A stretch of DNA of 41,800 nucleotides from Desulfovibrio sp. (GCA_031275955.1 JAISNZ010000015.1:1-41800), one strand, 5' to 3'. Shown: positions 16,901 through 25,081, counted from the first letter of the stretch. The notes: generated by a model from the letters alone, not told the origin. Numbers and translations: made by a program.

Positions 16901-17386
16901 CTGGAGGGCGGCGTCAGCGGCATTGGCTGGTTCCAGGGGCTGCAACCCGACATCAGGGGGGATTTCCGTCACCGGAGAGGGGCCGGGGGGCTTCCAGCGC
17001 GCTCCCAGCGCGTTGGGGAAAAAATCGACGGCCAGTTCCGTGGGGGTCCGGGAGGCTACCATAAACCCGAATTCCGGGGTTTTCGTCGTCAGGACCAGGG
17101 AACGTCCCAGTTGGCGGGTGCCGAGAAAAATTTTCGCCTCCGGCGGGGCGGTCTGCCTTTCCAGACCGGACGGCACCTGGGTGAAGGGAATGAGCACGCC
17201 GTGCAGGTCAATGCGCGCCACGGGTCCTGCTATGCCTTCAGGGGAATCCATGGCGATGGTCACGCGCTCTCTGTCCGGCAGACCCTCCCAGCGCAGGACG
17301 GCCGCGAGGCCCGGCGCGGGAACGAGCAGGCCCGGAAGAAGGGCCGCGCAAAGAATCCGGAGCAATCCGGCAAGGAGGTGACGCAT
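13988..17386 (-). CDS. Large exported tetratricopeptide-repeat protein with Pro/Ala-rich linker
   Basis: The product is 1132 aa from the ATG at 17386; a TTG six codons upstream is a less likely start. A signal peptide covers about residues 1-30 (MRHLLAGLLRILCAALLPGL). Residues 30-125 form a beta-rich domain (LRWEGLPDRERVTIAMDS) reminiscent of AMIN-type wall-binding domains, but this is weak. Residues 130-440 are a low-complexity Pro/Ala/Gly linker. Residues about 480-1110 contain many degenerate TPR helices (for example GDYFFNRDELPKAADEFQYV, YPNSRYAREAALGLARSFYR). Some spacing resembles BamD/YbgF-type TPRs. The protein is probably periplasmic and spans or scaffolds the envelope. The gene is directly downstream of the sigma-54 activator gene (107-bp gap). 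Its function is not known. Confidence 0.85.
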   Translation of the reverse strand: MRHLLAGLLRILCAALLPGLLVPAPGLAAVLRWEGLPDRERVTIAMDSPEGIAGPVARIDLHGVLIPFTQVPSGLERQTAPPEAKIFLGTRQLGRSLVLTTKTPEFGFMVASRTPTELAVDFFPNALGARWKPPGPSPVTEIPPDVGLQPLEPANAADAALQVDPAGAANAVPPRVMREMGADPSVARNATAAGSPGPDSPLPSAQPVTPPDPPSVPTALQAPPAAAAAPVPATDQGAIPEARQAPQAAAAAPAPAAGRTTISAAAQTQGPTLETRPSLAPESDPPGPLAANASERRPFLDSRRETDPRAAPLPNLAPVPPETASAPAATPGDASPPPRPDTVSPLGREHIAAPGESGVLRPLSPASTPQAAPSTPSPAAPPAAASSALTAGVQPAAGAGPVHDGIINLGGPGEAPAGKKPAEEAAPAEPAGGESHPGEGKTPPAAAESRGGEAQEQAVVYEDEQGNPVEPPLDPAQALPEIRKDMDAGNFAAALAKGEKLLGQTDLTPDQREEVLHIREEALFALNQDKLAENYRLISDAANQAISFNRQSHRNAGTLLRLGYMNLKLNNIPEARAQFNMLRRQFPENENVPLTYYYWGDYFFNRDELPKAADEFQYVLQHYPNSRYAREAALGLARSFYRMGYYQESFDVVEYIELRWQRFYLDYPPFLNMMGDVAFRLNKLDTALKHYWTYVNIEPGGEEADVILTRIGDIYGLMGETGAARELYEESIQRFPGKDGALVSMMRLAEEGINDVPSLRDMFPVFDRRFTMAPVDVYRTIAEKHADSALAPLAELKLAMWYLWKKDYLNALETCADFLKKYPGDELAPKIKEVGMQTFAVLSTESVLDNRYGRMREIWERYPFVRDQQAEMPPESRIALAVSYRDSNRPDDALAAVEPFFLGHKVPEYSEMALSLVLGIYLNYEQWDAIRQVARQIALWELTPDARRSLDFALALAAENLDEPAVAGPLWKKLYESGLLSAHEQALAAFFLARAAERDQELERAYLLGKEALSRLLAEAEKDAATADYGKIQAQTGSLMDVTETAGRLREALEFAQQYLSFLAEDNPARAGVLYRMARIYKRQGDEEAWRRQLTEIAQKYPGDTYGKTAAAELNSAGILDNASRYSPTGSL

Positions 17387-17493
17387 GGCGCTCCCATAAT
17401 GCAATTTTCATACTAGAGCAAATCAGCAGGGAAAAGAGATCCTTCGCTCTGCGGGGTTTGGGGCGGAGCCCAGGCGCGTTCCCGAGGAAAATC

Positions 17494-18507
17494 CTATTCC
17501 ATATTCCGTTTTTTCAGTTTTTCAATCAGGGTGGTCCGCTTGATGCCTAGGATCTCCGCGGCCTGATTTTTCACGCCATCGGCCAGGGTCAGGGCTTCGG
17601 TCAACAGACGCTCTTCGGCAGTATCCAGAAATTCCTTGAGGCCGAGATTTTTCTCCCGCAAATCCGCCACAGTGGGCCAGACGAATCCGCTTGGCGCGGC
17701 CGGGGCACTTAAGGGGGAGGGCAGGGCGGCAATGTCGCCCACCTGGTTCAGAATCTTGGCCGGCAGATCCTCCAGGCCGATGGTGCTGTCATCGCAAAGA
17801 ATGGACAGACGTTCGGCCAGATTTTCCAGTTCGCGCACATTGCCCGGCCAGAGGTAGGCCTGCAGAGCCTTTGCCGCTTCCTCGCCCAGCTGCAGGACGG
17901 GCCGCTTCTTGAGGGCGCAAAAGTGCCGCAGGAAATGCCGGACCAGCAGGAGGACATCCCCTTCCCGCTCCCGCAGGGGAGGCAGATGCAGGGGAATGAC
18001 GTTGAGGCGGTAAAAGAGGTCTTCCCGAAAGCGGCCGGCGGCGACTTCCTCTTCCAGGTCGCGGTTGGTGGCGGCGACAATGCGCACGTTGACCTTGCGC
18101 GCGCTTGTTCCTCCCACCCTCTCGATCTCCCGTTCCTGTAGCACCCGCAAAATCTTGACCTGAAGGGCAATGTCCATCTCGCCGATTTCATCCAGAAACA
18201 CCGTTCCGGTGTCGGCCAGTTCAAAACGGCCGGGGCGCGTATGGATGGCGTGGGTAAAGGCCCCTTTTTCATGTCCGAAAAGTTCGGATTCCAGCAGCTC
18301 CTTGGGGATGGCTCCACAGTTGATGGGCACAAATGGTCTGTCCCGGCGCGGACTTTTCTGATGCAGGGCGCGGACCAGCAATTCCTTGCCCGTGCCCGAT
18401 TCTCCCGTGACCAGAACCGTGCTGTCCGTGGGCGCGACCTTGTCCAGAGTGCGGAAAACTTCTCTGAGGGATGTTCCCTGGCCAATGATGCCGATATCGG
18501 AATTCAT
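17494..18507 (-). CDS. Sigma-54 activator (AAA+ and Fis-type HTH) without sensor domain
   Basis: This 337-aa protein would open sigma-54 promoters by ATP hydrolysis. The AAA+ domain starts almost at the N-terminus, so there is no receiver, GAF or PAS domain, as in PspF. Walker A is GESGTGKE (35-42) and Walker B is GTVFLDEIGEM (101-111). The sigma-54 contact loop reads GAFTHA (82-87) instead of GAFTGA. The sensor region NREL-type motif is PGNVRELENLAERL (221-234). The C-terminal Fis-type HTH is at about 298-335 (LLTEALTLADGVKNQAAEIL, then GIKRTTLIEKLKKRNME). Its likely targets include flagellar genes, since a sigma-54 promoter precedes flgI in this window; this is inference. Activity may be controlled by a partner protein or by expression level. 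Confidence 0.9.
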   Translation of the reverse strand: MNSDIGIIGQGTSLREVFRTLDKVAPTDSTVLVTGESGTGKELLVRALHQKSPRRDRPFVPINCGAIPKELLESELFGHEKGAFTHAIHTRPGRFELADTGTVFLDEIGEMDIALQVKILRVLQEREIERVGGTSARKVNVRIVAATNRDLEEEVAAGRFREDLFYRLNVIPLHLPPLREREGDVLLLVRHFLRHFCALKKRPVLQLGEEAAKALQAYLWPGNVRELENLAERLSILCDDSTIGLEDLPAKILNQVGDIAALPSPLSAPAAPSGFVWPTVADLREKNLGLKEFLDTAEERLLTEALTLADGVKNQAAEILGIKRTTLIEKLKKRNME

Positions 18508-18578
18508 GCGCGTCCTCCGGCGCCGCGGGGCGGCGCCTGGTCATCCCCCGCCCGGCGCGGGAAACCTCTTTTGCCAAC

Positions 18579-18594
18579 TGTCAATTATATGACA
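18579..18594. promoter_or_regulatory. TGTCA-N6-TGACA dyad between the divergent activator and uspA genes
   Basis: TGTCAATTATATGACA sits about 72-87 bp before the sigma-54 activator ATG. Its minus strand contains TATAAT. The dyad could be an operator over the activator promoter. The whole 18508-18814 spacer is otherwise without genes; a TATAAA at 18714-18719 may serve uspA, but its -35 is poor. Confidence 0.35.
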
Positions 18595-18814
18595 AAAAGT
18601 CAAGGGGCCGGGCGGAATTTTCCGGATGCCCGCGGCAGGGCCGGGGTTGCGAAAAAAAGAGGGAAAACAGCGAGGATGAATCAAAAAAACTTTCTTCTTC
18701 CGGAAAAACAGGGTATAAAGAAATGGGCAGGCATGTTCCTTGAGGCAGACCGGGTGGCGGTTTGCTGCGAACATGTCGTCTGTGTATGCGCACTGCCAAG
18801 AAAAGGAGAGTACC

Positions 18815-19261
18815 ATGCAACCGCTCAGCATCAAGAAAGTTCTTTGCGCTGTTGATTTCTCTCAACAAAGCGAGCTGGTGGCGCAACAGGCCGTCGCCAT
18901 CGCCAAGTCCTTCTCCGCGGCTGTGGAATTTCTCCATATCTCTCCTGTCATGAGCGACAGCGGGGGACACCATGAGGTGGACCCCCAGAAAGTCCGCTCT
19001 CTGGAACAAGAGATCTTTGAGAGCTCTTCCGGGGCGATGGATCGCTTTGTACAAACGCACGCGGCCGGGATAGAGGCGACGGGAAAGGTGCTGCTGGGCT
19101 ACCCGGCGGAGTTGATTTTGCAGCGGGCCAAAGAAATCGGGGCGGACTTCATCGTCATCGGCACCCACGGGCGAAAGGGCGTGGAACATCTGTTCTTTGG
19201 ATCCGTGGCGGAAAAAGTGGTTCGGGCGGCAACCGTTCCCGTGCTGGTTTCGCGCGGATAG
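18815..19261 (+). CDS. Universal stress protein, UspA family
   Basis: The 148-aa cytoplasmic protein has the single-domain Usp fold. It starts with the typical IKKVLCAVDFSQQSELVAQQAVAIA and ends with the nucleotide-binding motif G-2x-G-9x-G-S (GTHGRKGVEHLFFGS) followed by VAEKVVRAATVPVLVSRG, so it belongs to the ATP-binding subgroup. The ATG at 18815 is chosen over an upstream in-frame ATG because a clear ribosome site (AAGGAGAG) precedes it and the Usp fold starts just after. It is transcribed alone, divergent from the sigma-54 activator. An AT-rich hairpin follows 24 bp after the stop. Confidence 0.93.
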   Translation: MQPLSIKKVLCAVDFSQQSELVAQQAVAIAKSFSAAVEFLHISPVMSDSGGHHEVDPQKVRSLEQEIFESSSGAMDRFVQTHAAGIEATGKVLLGYPAELILQRAKEIGADFIVIGTHGRKGVEHLFFGSVAEKVVRAATVPVLVSRG

Positions 19262-19285
19262 CCCCGATTCCGGCATCCTGACCTG

Positions 19286-19321
19286 ATACCAATTTGCTTT
19301 CAATAGAAAGCTAATTGGTAT
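19286..19321. repeat. AT-rich 16-bp hairpin between uspA and purC
   Basis: Arms ATACCAATTTGCTTTC and GAAAGCTAATTGGTAT pair with a single T-T mismatch around a 4-nt AATA loop. It lies between the converging uspA and purC genes and could end transcription from either side, but no T-run follows. Its AT content is unlike the surrounding DNA. Confidence 0.6.
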
Positions 19322-19377
19322 GGCGGAGGCGAAGCCGCTTGGGATGAGATTGCGGCCTTTGGCGGCCGGGGGTTCCG

Positions 19378-19441
19378 CCCCCCCGCCGGGGGAATGATTC
19401 CCCCGGCGGGGGGGAGTTTGCGGGGGCTTTGCCCCCGCAAA
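19378..19441. repeat. GC-rich double palindrome 3' of purC
   Basis: Positions 19378-19414 form a palindrome with perfect 18-bp arms around one G; its centre reads GGGGGAATGATTCCCCC. Positions 19417-19441 form a second hairpin, TTTGCGGGGGC and GCCCCCGCAAA around TTT, starting 3 bp after the purC stop. Related sequences occur at 28751-28773, 35445-35490 and 40324-40369. A role as a bidirectional terminator or REP-like element is likely. Confidence 0.7.
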
Positions 19442-19444
19442 GGG

Positions 19445-20344
19445 TCAGGGCAGGGACAATTCCCTGCCGGTGAGCAGGGCATAGGCTTCACGGTATTTCC
19501 GCCCGGTTTCCGCAATGACCTCTGGCGGCAGGGAGGGGGGAGGAGGGGTCTTGTCCCAGGGTTGCCGCTCCAGCCAGTCGCGCAGGAACTGCTTGTCGAA
19601 GCTGGGCTGGGGGCGGCCCGGGGCATAGCCCGCGCTGGGCCAGAAACGGGACGAGTCCGGGGTCAGCACCTCGTCAATGAGCAGGAGTTCCCCGTTCCAC
19701 AGCCCGAATTCAAACTTGGTGTCCGCGATGATCATGCCCTTGCGCAGGGCCTCTTCCCTGGCCCGCCGGAAAATTTCCAGAGACACGCGCTCCAGTTCCA
19801 GGAAGGTCTTCTCCCCCACCAGGCAGATGCCTTCCTCCGCCGTGATGTTCCTGTCGTGTTCGCCGATCTCCGCCTTGGTGGACGGGGTGAACAGAGGCGG
19901 ATCCAGACGCTGGGATTCCAGAAGCCCCGCTGGAAGCGCGAGGCCGCACACCCGGCCCGCGGCCTGATACTCTTTCCAGGCCGATCCCGAAAGATAGCCG
20001 CGGACAATGCACTCCACCGGCAGGGGTTTGGCCTTCCTGACGATGACGCTTCGCCCTTCCAGCAGGGACCGGTAGGCGCACAGACCCGGGGGAAAGGCGT
20101 CCGCCTCGTGTTCCAGAAGATGGTTCCCGATCAGCCCGGCAAAACGCTCCAGCCAATAGAGGGTAATCTGGTTGAGGATCACCCCTTTATAGGGAACAGG
20201 CTCCCGCATGATGACGTCAAAGGCCGACATGCGGTCCGTGGTGACCAGAAGCAGGGTATCCGGGGACAGGGCATAGATATCCCGCACCTTGCCCCTTGAG
20301 ACAAGGGGATATTCGGCAATGGCGGTTTGGGTGACAATCTGCAT
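19445..20344 (-). CDS. purC: Phosphoribosylaminoimidazole-succinocarboxamide synthase (SAICAR synthetase)
   Basis: PurC joins CAIR and aspartate with ATP in purine synthesis. The 299-aa protein is of the long PurC type. Motifs: SRGKVRDIYAL for the nucleotide, TTDRMSAFDVIM, VECIVRGYLSGSAWKEY, IADTKFEFG and LIDEVLTPDSSRFWP. The ATG at 20344 is chosen because MQIVTQTAIAEYPLVSRGKV begins the fold and AGGAA precedes it. The in-frame extension upstream is not conserved. It is a single-gene unit, divergent from the histidine kinase gene. Confidence 0.95.
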   Translation of the reverse strand: MQIVTQTAIAEYPLVSRGKVRDIYALSPDTLLLVTTDRMSAFDVIMREPVPYKGVILNQITLYWLERFAGLIGNHLLEHEADAFPPGLCAYRSLLEGRSVIVRKAKPLPVECIVRGYLSGSAWKEYQAAGRVCGLALPAGLLESQRLDPPLFTPSTKAEIGEHDRNITAEEGICLVGEKTFLELERVSLEIFRRAREEALRKGMIIADTKFEFGLWNGELLLIDEVLTPDSSRFWPSAGYAPGRPQPSFDKQFLRDWLERQPWDKTPPPPSLPPEVIAETGRKYREAYALLTGRELSLP

Positions 20345-20669
20345 GGCGTGTTCCTGTGGAAAGTTTTGGGCGCGTCCGCGCTGCGGCAGGGAGCCGTCCG
20401 CCGAAAAAGGGTACCATGATCGGCCCGGACTTGGCAAAGAACATTTTCCGGTCAACTGCCCGGATAAACACGATAAACAAATCAGGGCCAGAGGGTTTGC
20501 TCCCGGCCGGAATCCTGTCCGGCGGCGTGACAAGCCGCGCCGTATGCAGTACAAAATGTTTCCGGGCCTTTCAGGCGGGAAGGGCGCGGCAGCCCTCTGC
20601 GCGCAAGCGTTGTCCGGAAATGGAGGAAAGGCCGCCGCGACCGGTCCCAAAACGGGGAAGCGCATCGCC

Positions 20670-23648
20670 GTGAACAAGTACGAGCAACTGCTCAACGCCA
20701 TTCTTGACGCCTCGCTGGACGGCCTGATCGCCTTGTCGGAATCGGCGGAAAAACCCTATGCCACCTCCGCCTATTCCCTGTTGTTTCCGGGCTGGGAAAA
20801 ATTGCGCTACAACGAACCCCTTGACCTCGTCCGGGAGCATTACGCGAAATACGTCGTCGACCTTGACGACCTCATTGGCCTCATTGCCGAAGTCCGCCGG
20901 ACGCGGGAACTCCGCGAGGGGAAAATACGCCTGCTTGACGGGCGCGTCCTGCAGGTGATCGGCAAGGTCATCAAGACCGCTGGCGGCGGCGAAACAGAGG
21001 TCTGGACCCACCGGGACATCACTGAGCAATGCCGGCAGGACGAGCAGCTGCAGTTGCGTCTCCGGATCATCACGGCGATTCTCGACGCCTCCAACGATGC
21101 CGTTTTCACGATTGTTGAAGGACTGAAAGAGCCTTTGAGCAACGCCAGGTATTCTTCCATCTTTCCGGACTGGAAAGAATTTCTGCGCTTCGGTCAGCCT
21201 CTCAAGGAAGTGGCGGACTACTTTTCCCGGTATCTTGTGGACTGGGAGAAACACATCGATGTGGTGGCCAAAGTCCGGCGGACCAGAGGACATCATCAGA
21301 CGGTCTTTCACCACAGGGACGGCCGGGTTATCCAAATGTCCGGCAAGATGGTCGATGCCCCGTTCATCCGCAACGGGGATCTGGAAATTTACACCCTCAG
21401 GGACATCACCGAAGACATCCGCCGCGGACAAAAAATCCAGGCCATGCAACTGACGGTGGATAATCTGTCCGCGCCGGTTATCTGGTCCGACCTCAGGGGG
21501 AAAATCACCTACGTCAATCAAGCGGCCTGCGCGGCCCTCGGTTATGACCGGCCTGCGGAGGTTACCGGAAAGACCCTCTGGCGCTTTTACACGGCGCAGC
21601 AATCCGGCGACGGCTCTTTCAGGACCTGGAGCGAGACGCTTACAGCATTGCGCAGGGAGTCGCACCTCAAATTCGATTCTTTGACCCTTGCCAGGAAAGA
21701 CGGCACAGAGTTGCCTTGTACGGTTCTGATTGACTATCTCTCTCAGGGCGAGGAGCCTTTTCTGGCCGTGTGCTTTCATGATTTGTCCGAACAGGTCCAG
21801 CGCGTGAAGGCGGAACAGGCCACAGCGGCGAAATCGGAATTTCTTGCCCACATGAGTCACGAAATCCGCACGCCCCTCAACGGCATCATCGGAATCAGCC
21901 GCCTTCTGCTCGGCACATATCTGGACGACAAACAGCGGGAATACGCCGAGCTGCTGCACACCTCCGGCAGCCATTTATTGTCGATTGTCAATGATATTCT
22001 TGATTTCTCTAAAATCGAATCCGGCCGTCTGGACATCGTTTCTTCCCCCTATGAAACGGCCTCCCTCCTGCACGATACGCTGACCATCATCCGCGCGAGG
22101 CTGGCGGAAACGCCCCTTGAGCTGATCCTGGACATCTCGCCCGCGCTTCCCGGCGCCATGATCGGCGATGCGGGACGCATCAGGCAAATCCTGCTCAACC
22201 TGCTCAGCAATGCCGTAAAGTACACGAAAAAGGGATTTGTCAAATTATCCGTCTCCATGGAGGCCTTGTCCGCCGATCAGGCGCGGCTGACCCTCATTGT
22301 GGAGGACAGCGGAAGCGGGATCAAAGAAGAAAACATGCCGAAGCTGTTCGAAAAATTTTCGCGTCTCGACGAGAAGCTCCACCTTGATATCGAAGGCACC
22401 GGCCTTGGGCTGATCATCAGCCGCAATCTGTGCCGGGCCATGGGCGGCGAGATCACGGCCCGAAGCGAGTACGGCAGGGGTTCCGTTTTTGTCGCCACCC
22501 TGACGCAAACCGTAGCCGACTGGAAGCCGATCGGCGACCTGGCCGCCGTCTCCGTGTCGGGCGGAGCGGAGCGGAGCGCCACCTTCACCGCGCCGGAAGC
22601 CGAGGTCCTGGTCGCGGACGATTTTCGCAGCAATCTGGTGGTGGCCGAAAACCTGCTCGCTCCCTACGGGATGCGCGTGACCACCTGCATGAACGGCCGC
22701 GAGGCACTGAAACTGGCGCGGGAACGCTCCTTTGACCTCATCCTGATGGATCACATGATGCCGGAAATGGACGGCCTGGAGGCGACCCGGGCCATCAGGG
22801 CCTGCCGCCGGGAGATGCCTGTCATCGCCGTGACGGCCAATGCCGTGAGCGGCATGAGCGAGATGTTTCTGGAGAACGGCTTTAACGACTTTCTTGCCAA
22901 GCCCATAGAGACGGCCAAGCTGGACGCCGTCCTGAAAAAATGGATTCCCCCGGAAAAACAGCTGGCGGCGGACAGGGTTGCGCCCAATGGCGGAACCGCG
23001 GCCTCGAATTTTCTCCAGGGCATGGTCAAAGGTCTTGACGTCGAAAAGGGGGTTCGAAACGCCGGCGGCCGCGAATCGGTGTATGCCGACGTCCTTTCCA
23101 TTTTCTGTCAGGATTGCGAGTACCAGATCCGGCAGTTGCGGACGGCTCAGGACGGCGGCGTTTCCCCCGCCTATGTCGCTGCCGCTCATACCCTGAAAGG
23201 TTCCCTGAGGACAATCGGCGCGGAACAGCTCGCCTTTTCCGCCATGCTGCTGGAACATGCCGCCGCAAAGGGAGAGGTCGGTTTTTTGCAGGAGAAAACG
23301 CCCTTGTTTCTGGAGGAATTGCGGGCCTTGATCCGCTCCTTCGAGCATGTCCTGCCGGGCCTGCAGGTTGGGGACGGCGGCCTGAACGGCGGGGATTTCC
23401 CGACGATCGACGCCTTGCCCCCGAAACTTGATCTTTTGCGGCAAGCCCTGAACCCCCTGGATATCCGGACCGTAAACGATGTGCTGGCGGAATATCAGGA
23501 CATGAAGCTCACCCCGGGGCAGCGGAAACTGGTCAGGGACATAGATATGCTGGTCATGGCCTCCGAATTTGAAAAGGCGGTTGAAAAGATCGATGAATTT
23601 TTGCCGCCGCGGGGTCCGCAGCCGCCCTCCGCGCCGGGAAAGAGGTAA
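20670..23648 (+). CDS. Hybrid sensor histidine kinase with tandem PAS-like domains, REC and HPt
   Basis: With the GTG at 20670 the protein has 992 aa. ATG codons at 20544 and 20556 would add an unconserved leader, so the start is uncertain. Two atypical PAS-like domains are tandem copies: first about 3-123 (LLNAILDASLDGLIAL, then HRDITEQ), second about 128-255 (IITAILDASNDAVFTI, then LRDITED). A more typical PAS follows (about 265-385). The HisKA motif is FLAHMSHEIRTPLNG with H397. The HATPase N and G boxes are NLLSNAVKYTKKG and EGTGLGLIISRNL. The receiver domain has VADD and D694 in LMDHMMPEMDG. The HPt histidine is H840 in AAHTLKGS. No membrane helix is visible, so the signal is probably cytoplasmic. 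The final output regulator is not encoded next to it. Confidence 0.9.
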   Translation: MNKYEQLLNAILDASLDGLIALSESAEKPYATSAYSLLFPGWEKLRYNEPLDLVREHYAKYVVDLDDLIGLIAEVRRTRELREGKIRLLDGRVLQVIGKVIKTAGGGETEVWTHRDITEQCRQDEQLQLRLRIITAILDASNDAVFTIVEGLKEPLSNARYSSIFPDWKEFLRFGQPLKEVADYFSRYLVDWEKHIDVVAKVRRTRGHHQTVFHHRDGRVIQMSGKMVDAPFIRNGDLEIYTLRDITEDIRRGQKIQAMQLTVDNLSAPVIWSDLRGKITYVNQAACAALGYDRPAEVTGKTLWRFYTAQQSGDGSFRTWSETLTALRRESHLKFDSLTLARKDGTELPCTVLIDYLSQGEEPFLAVCFHDLSEQVQRVKAEQATAAKSEFLAHMSHEIRTPLNGIIGISRLLLGTYLDDKQREYAELLHTSGSHLLSIVNDILDFSKIESGRLDIVSSPYETASLLHDTLTIIRARLAETPLELILDISPALPGAMIGDAGRIRQILLNLLSNAVKYTKKGFVKLSVSMEALSADQARLTLIVEDSGSGIKEENMPKLFEKFSRLDEKLHLDIEGTGLGLIISRNLCRAMGGEITARSEYGRGSVFVATLTQTVADWKPIGDLAAVSVSGGAERSATFTAPEAEVLVADDFRSNLVVAENLLAPYGMRVTTCMNGREALKLARERSFDLILMDHMMPEMDGLEATRAIRACRREMPVIAVTANAVSGMSEMFLENGFNDFLAKPIETAKLDAVLKKWIPPEKQLAADRVAPNGGTAASNFLQGMVKGLDVEKGVRNAGGRESVYADVLSIFCQDCEYQIRQLRTAQDGGVSPAYVAAAHTLKGSLRTIGAEQLAFSAMLLEHAAAKGEVGFLQEKTPLFLEELRALIRSFEHVLPGLQVGDGGLNGGDFPTIDALPPKLDLLRQALNPLDIRTVNDVLAEYQDMKLTPGQRKLVRDIDMLVMASEFEKAVEKIDEFLPPRGPQPPSAPGKR

Positions 23649-23665
23649 CAGGTTTCAATCCAGGC

Positions 23666-25081
23666 TCATCCTGGCCGGGCGTCCGGCGTGGGGATTTCCA
23701 CCATCCGGATGCGGCTCCAGCCCCGCCGGGAGAAGCGCAGGACGGCTCCTCCGGCCAGAAGGGCCACATAAAGGGTGAAAACTCCCCATAGGCTGTAGAT
23801 CGTGTCCAGATTCAGAAATTTCAGGGCGGTTATGGGCAGGAAAAGCAGGAGGAACGCCCCCGCTCCCAGGAGCAGGAAGACGCCCAGGGTGTCTCCCGCG
23901 CCCTTGAGCGCTCCGAAATAGATGATATTGGCCGAGTCCACGAGGGAATAGAGGGCAATGCAGTACAGAAAAACCTCCCCGCACTCGAGGACAGGGGCGA
24001 AGGCCGCGGCATCCATGCCTTCAGGGCGGAAAAGGTTCAGGATCTCCGGGGCGAAAAGGGCCACGGCCGCGCTCAGGGGCAGCATGTAGGCGGCGGCCAG
24101 ATGCAGGGCGTTGCCCACCACCCGTTCCGCCCCGGCGGTGTCGCGCCGTCCCATGGCCTGTCCTACCAGCGTGGCCACGGCCATGTTCAGGCCCATGGCC
24201 GGCATGAAAATCAAGGAATTGACGGAGAAGGCGATATTGCTGGCCGCCAGGGGGATGGCGCCGAAGGCTCCGATCTCCATGGCGAACCAGGTGACGCCGA
24301 TGAGTTCCAGGCAGAAATTGCAGCCGCTGGGCACCCCGAAGCGCAGCAGCCGGCGGAACATATCCCCTTCAAAGCGCCAGCCGCGCAGGACCTGAAAGAG
24401 GGCGTCATTGGCCCGCGTGAAAACGAGCGGAACGAGGATGCAGCATTCCACCGCCCAGCCCGCCACCGTGGCCAGGGCCGCTCCTGTCACGCCCATGGCG
24501 GGCAGGCCGAATCCTCCGAAGATGAAAAGGTAGTCCAGAGGGATATTGACCAGAGCGGCGGCCATGTTGGCGATCATCACCGGGCGGGTCTGCCCGCGCC
24601 CGGAGAAAAAACCTCCCAGAGCGGCTCCCAGCAGAGAAAAGGCCGAGCCCGGAACCGTCACGCGGAAATAGGCCGTCTCCAGCTCCTGAATATGGGCCTC
24701 ATGCCCCATGAAGGCAAAAAGCGGCCGGGCAAGCCACCAGGAGGCGAGGAGCAGCAATCCCCCCAGCAGGGAACACCAGATCCCCTGCCACACAGCCGGG
24801 CCGATGCGCCGCGGGGCCCCGGCCCCCATGTACTGGGCGGTCAGCACGGCGGTGTATCCGGTCAGACCGCTGAGGGTGAACAGGATGGTCAGGCTCGCCA
24901 GCGAGGCGGGCATGGCCGCGGCAACGGCATCCACGGAATGGTGGGATAAAAAATATCGATCCGTGAACTGCATCACGGTGGAAGAGGCCAGGCCCGCCGC
25001 CAAGGGGAGGCCCACCGTCAGAATCGCGCCATAGCCCTGAGGCCCCGCCCAGCGGCGTCGGAGGGCGGAGACAAGTCCCAT
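23666..25081 (-). CDS. MATE-family multidrug/Na+ antiporter
   Basis: This integral membrane exporter (471 aa) has about twelve hydrophobic segments in two homologous halves, as expected for MATE proteins. Typical segments are ILTVGLPLAAGLASSTVMQFTDRYFL at the start and NSLIFMPAMGLNMAVATLVGQAMGRRD in the second half. The ATG at 25081 is chosen because the fold starts soon after and GGAGAGGAG precedes it; an upstream in-frame extension is polar and not conserved. The gene converges on the histidine kinase gene with a 17-bp gap and is divergent from dnaE. The substrate cannot be told from sequence. Confidence 0.9.
   Translation of the reverse strand: MGLVSALRRRWAGPQGYGAILTVGLPLAAGLASSTVMQFTDRYFLSHHSVDAVAAAMPASLASLTILFTLSGLTGYTAVLTAQYMGAGAPRRIGPAVWQGIWCSLLGGLLLLASWWLARPLFAFMGHEAHIQELETAYFRVTVPGSAFSLLGAALGGFFSGRGQTRPVMIANMAAALVNIPLDYLFIFGGFGLPAMGVTGAALATVAGWAVECCILVPLVFTRANDALFQVLRGWRFEGDMFRRLLRFGVPSGCNFCLELIGVTWFAMEIGAFGAIPLAASNIAFSVNSLIFMPAMGLNMAVATLVGQAMGRRDTAGAERVVGNALHLAAAYMLPLSAAVALFAPEILNLFRPEGMDAAAFAPVLECGEVFLYCIALYSLVDSANIIYFGALKGAGDTLGVFLLLGAGAFLLLFLPITALKFLNLDTIYSLWGVFTLYVALLAGGAVLRFSRRGWSRIRMVEIPTPDARPG

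Noticed and set aside
20289..20669. N-terminal extension of the histidine kinase overlapping purC
   Set aside because: The upstream reading frame overlaps the start of purC on the other strand and has no conserved features; the sensor domain begins at the GTG at 20670.
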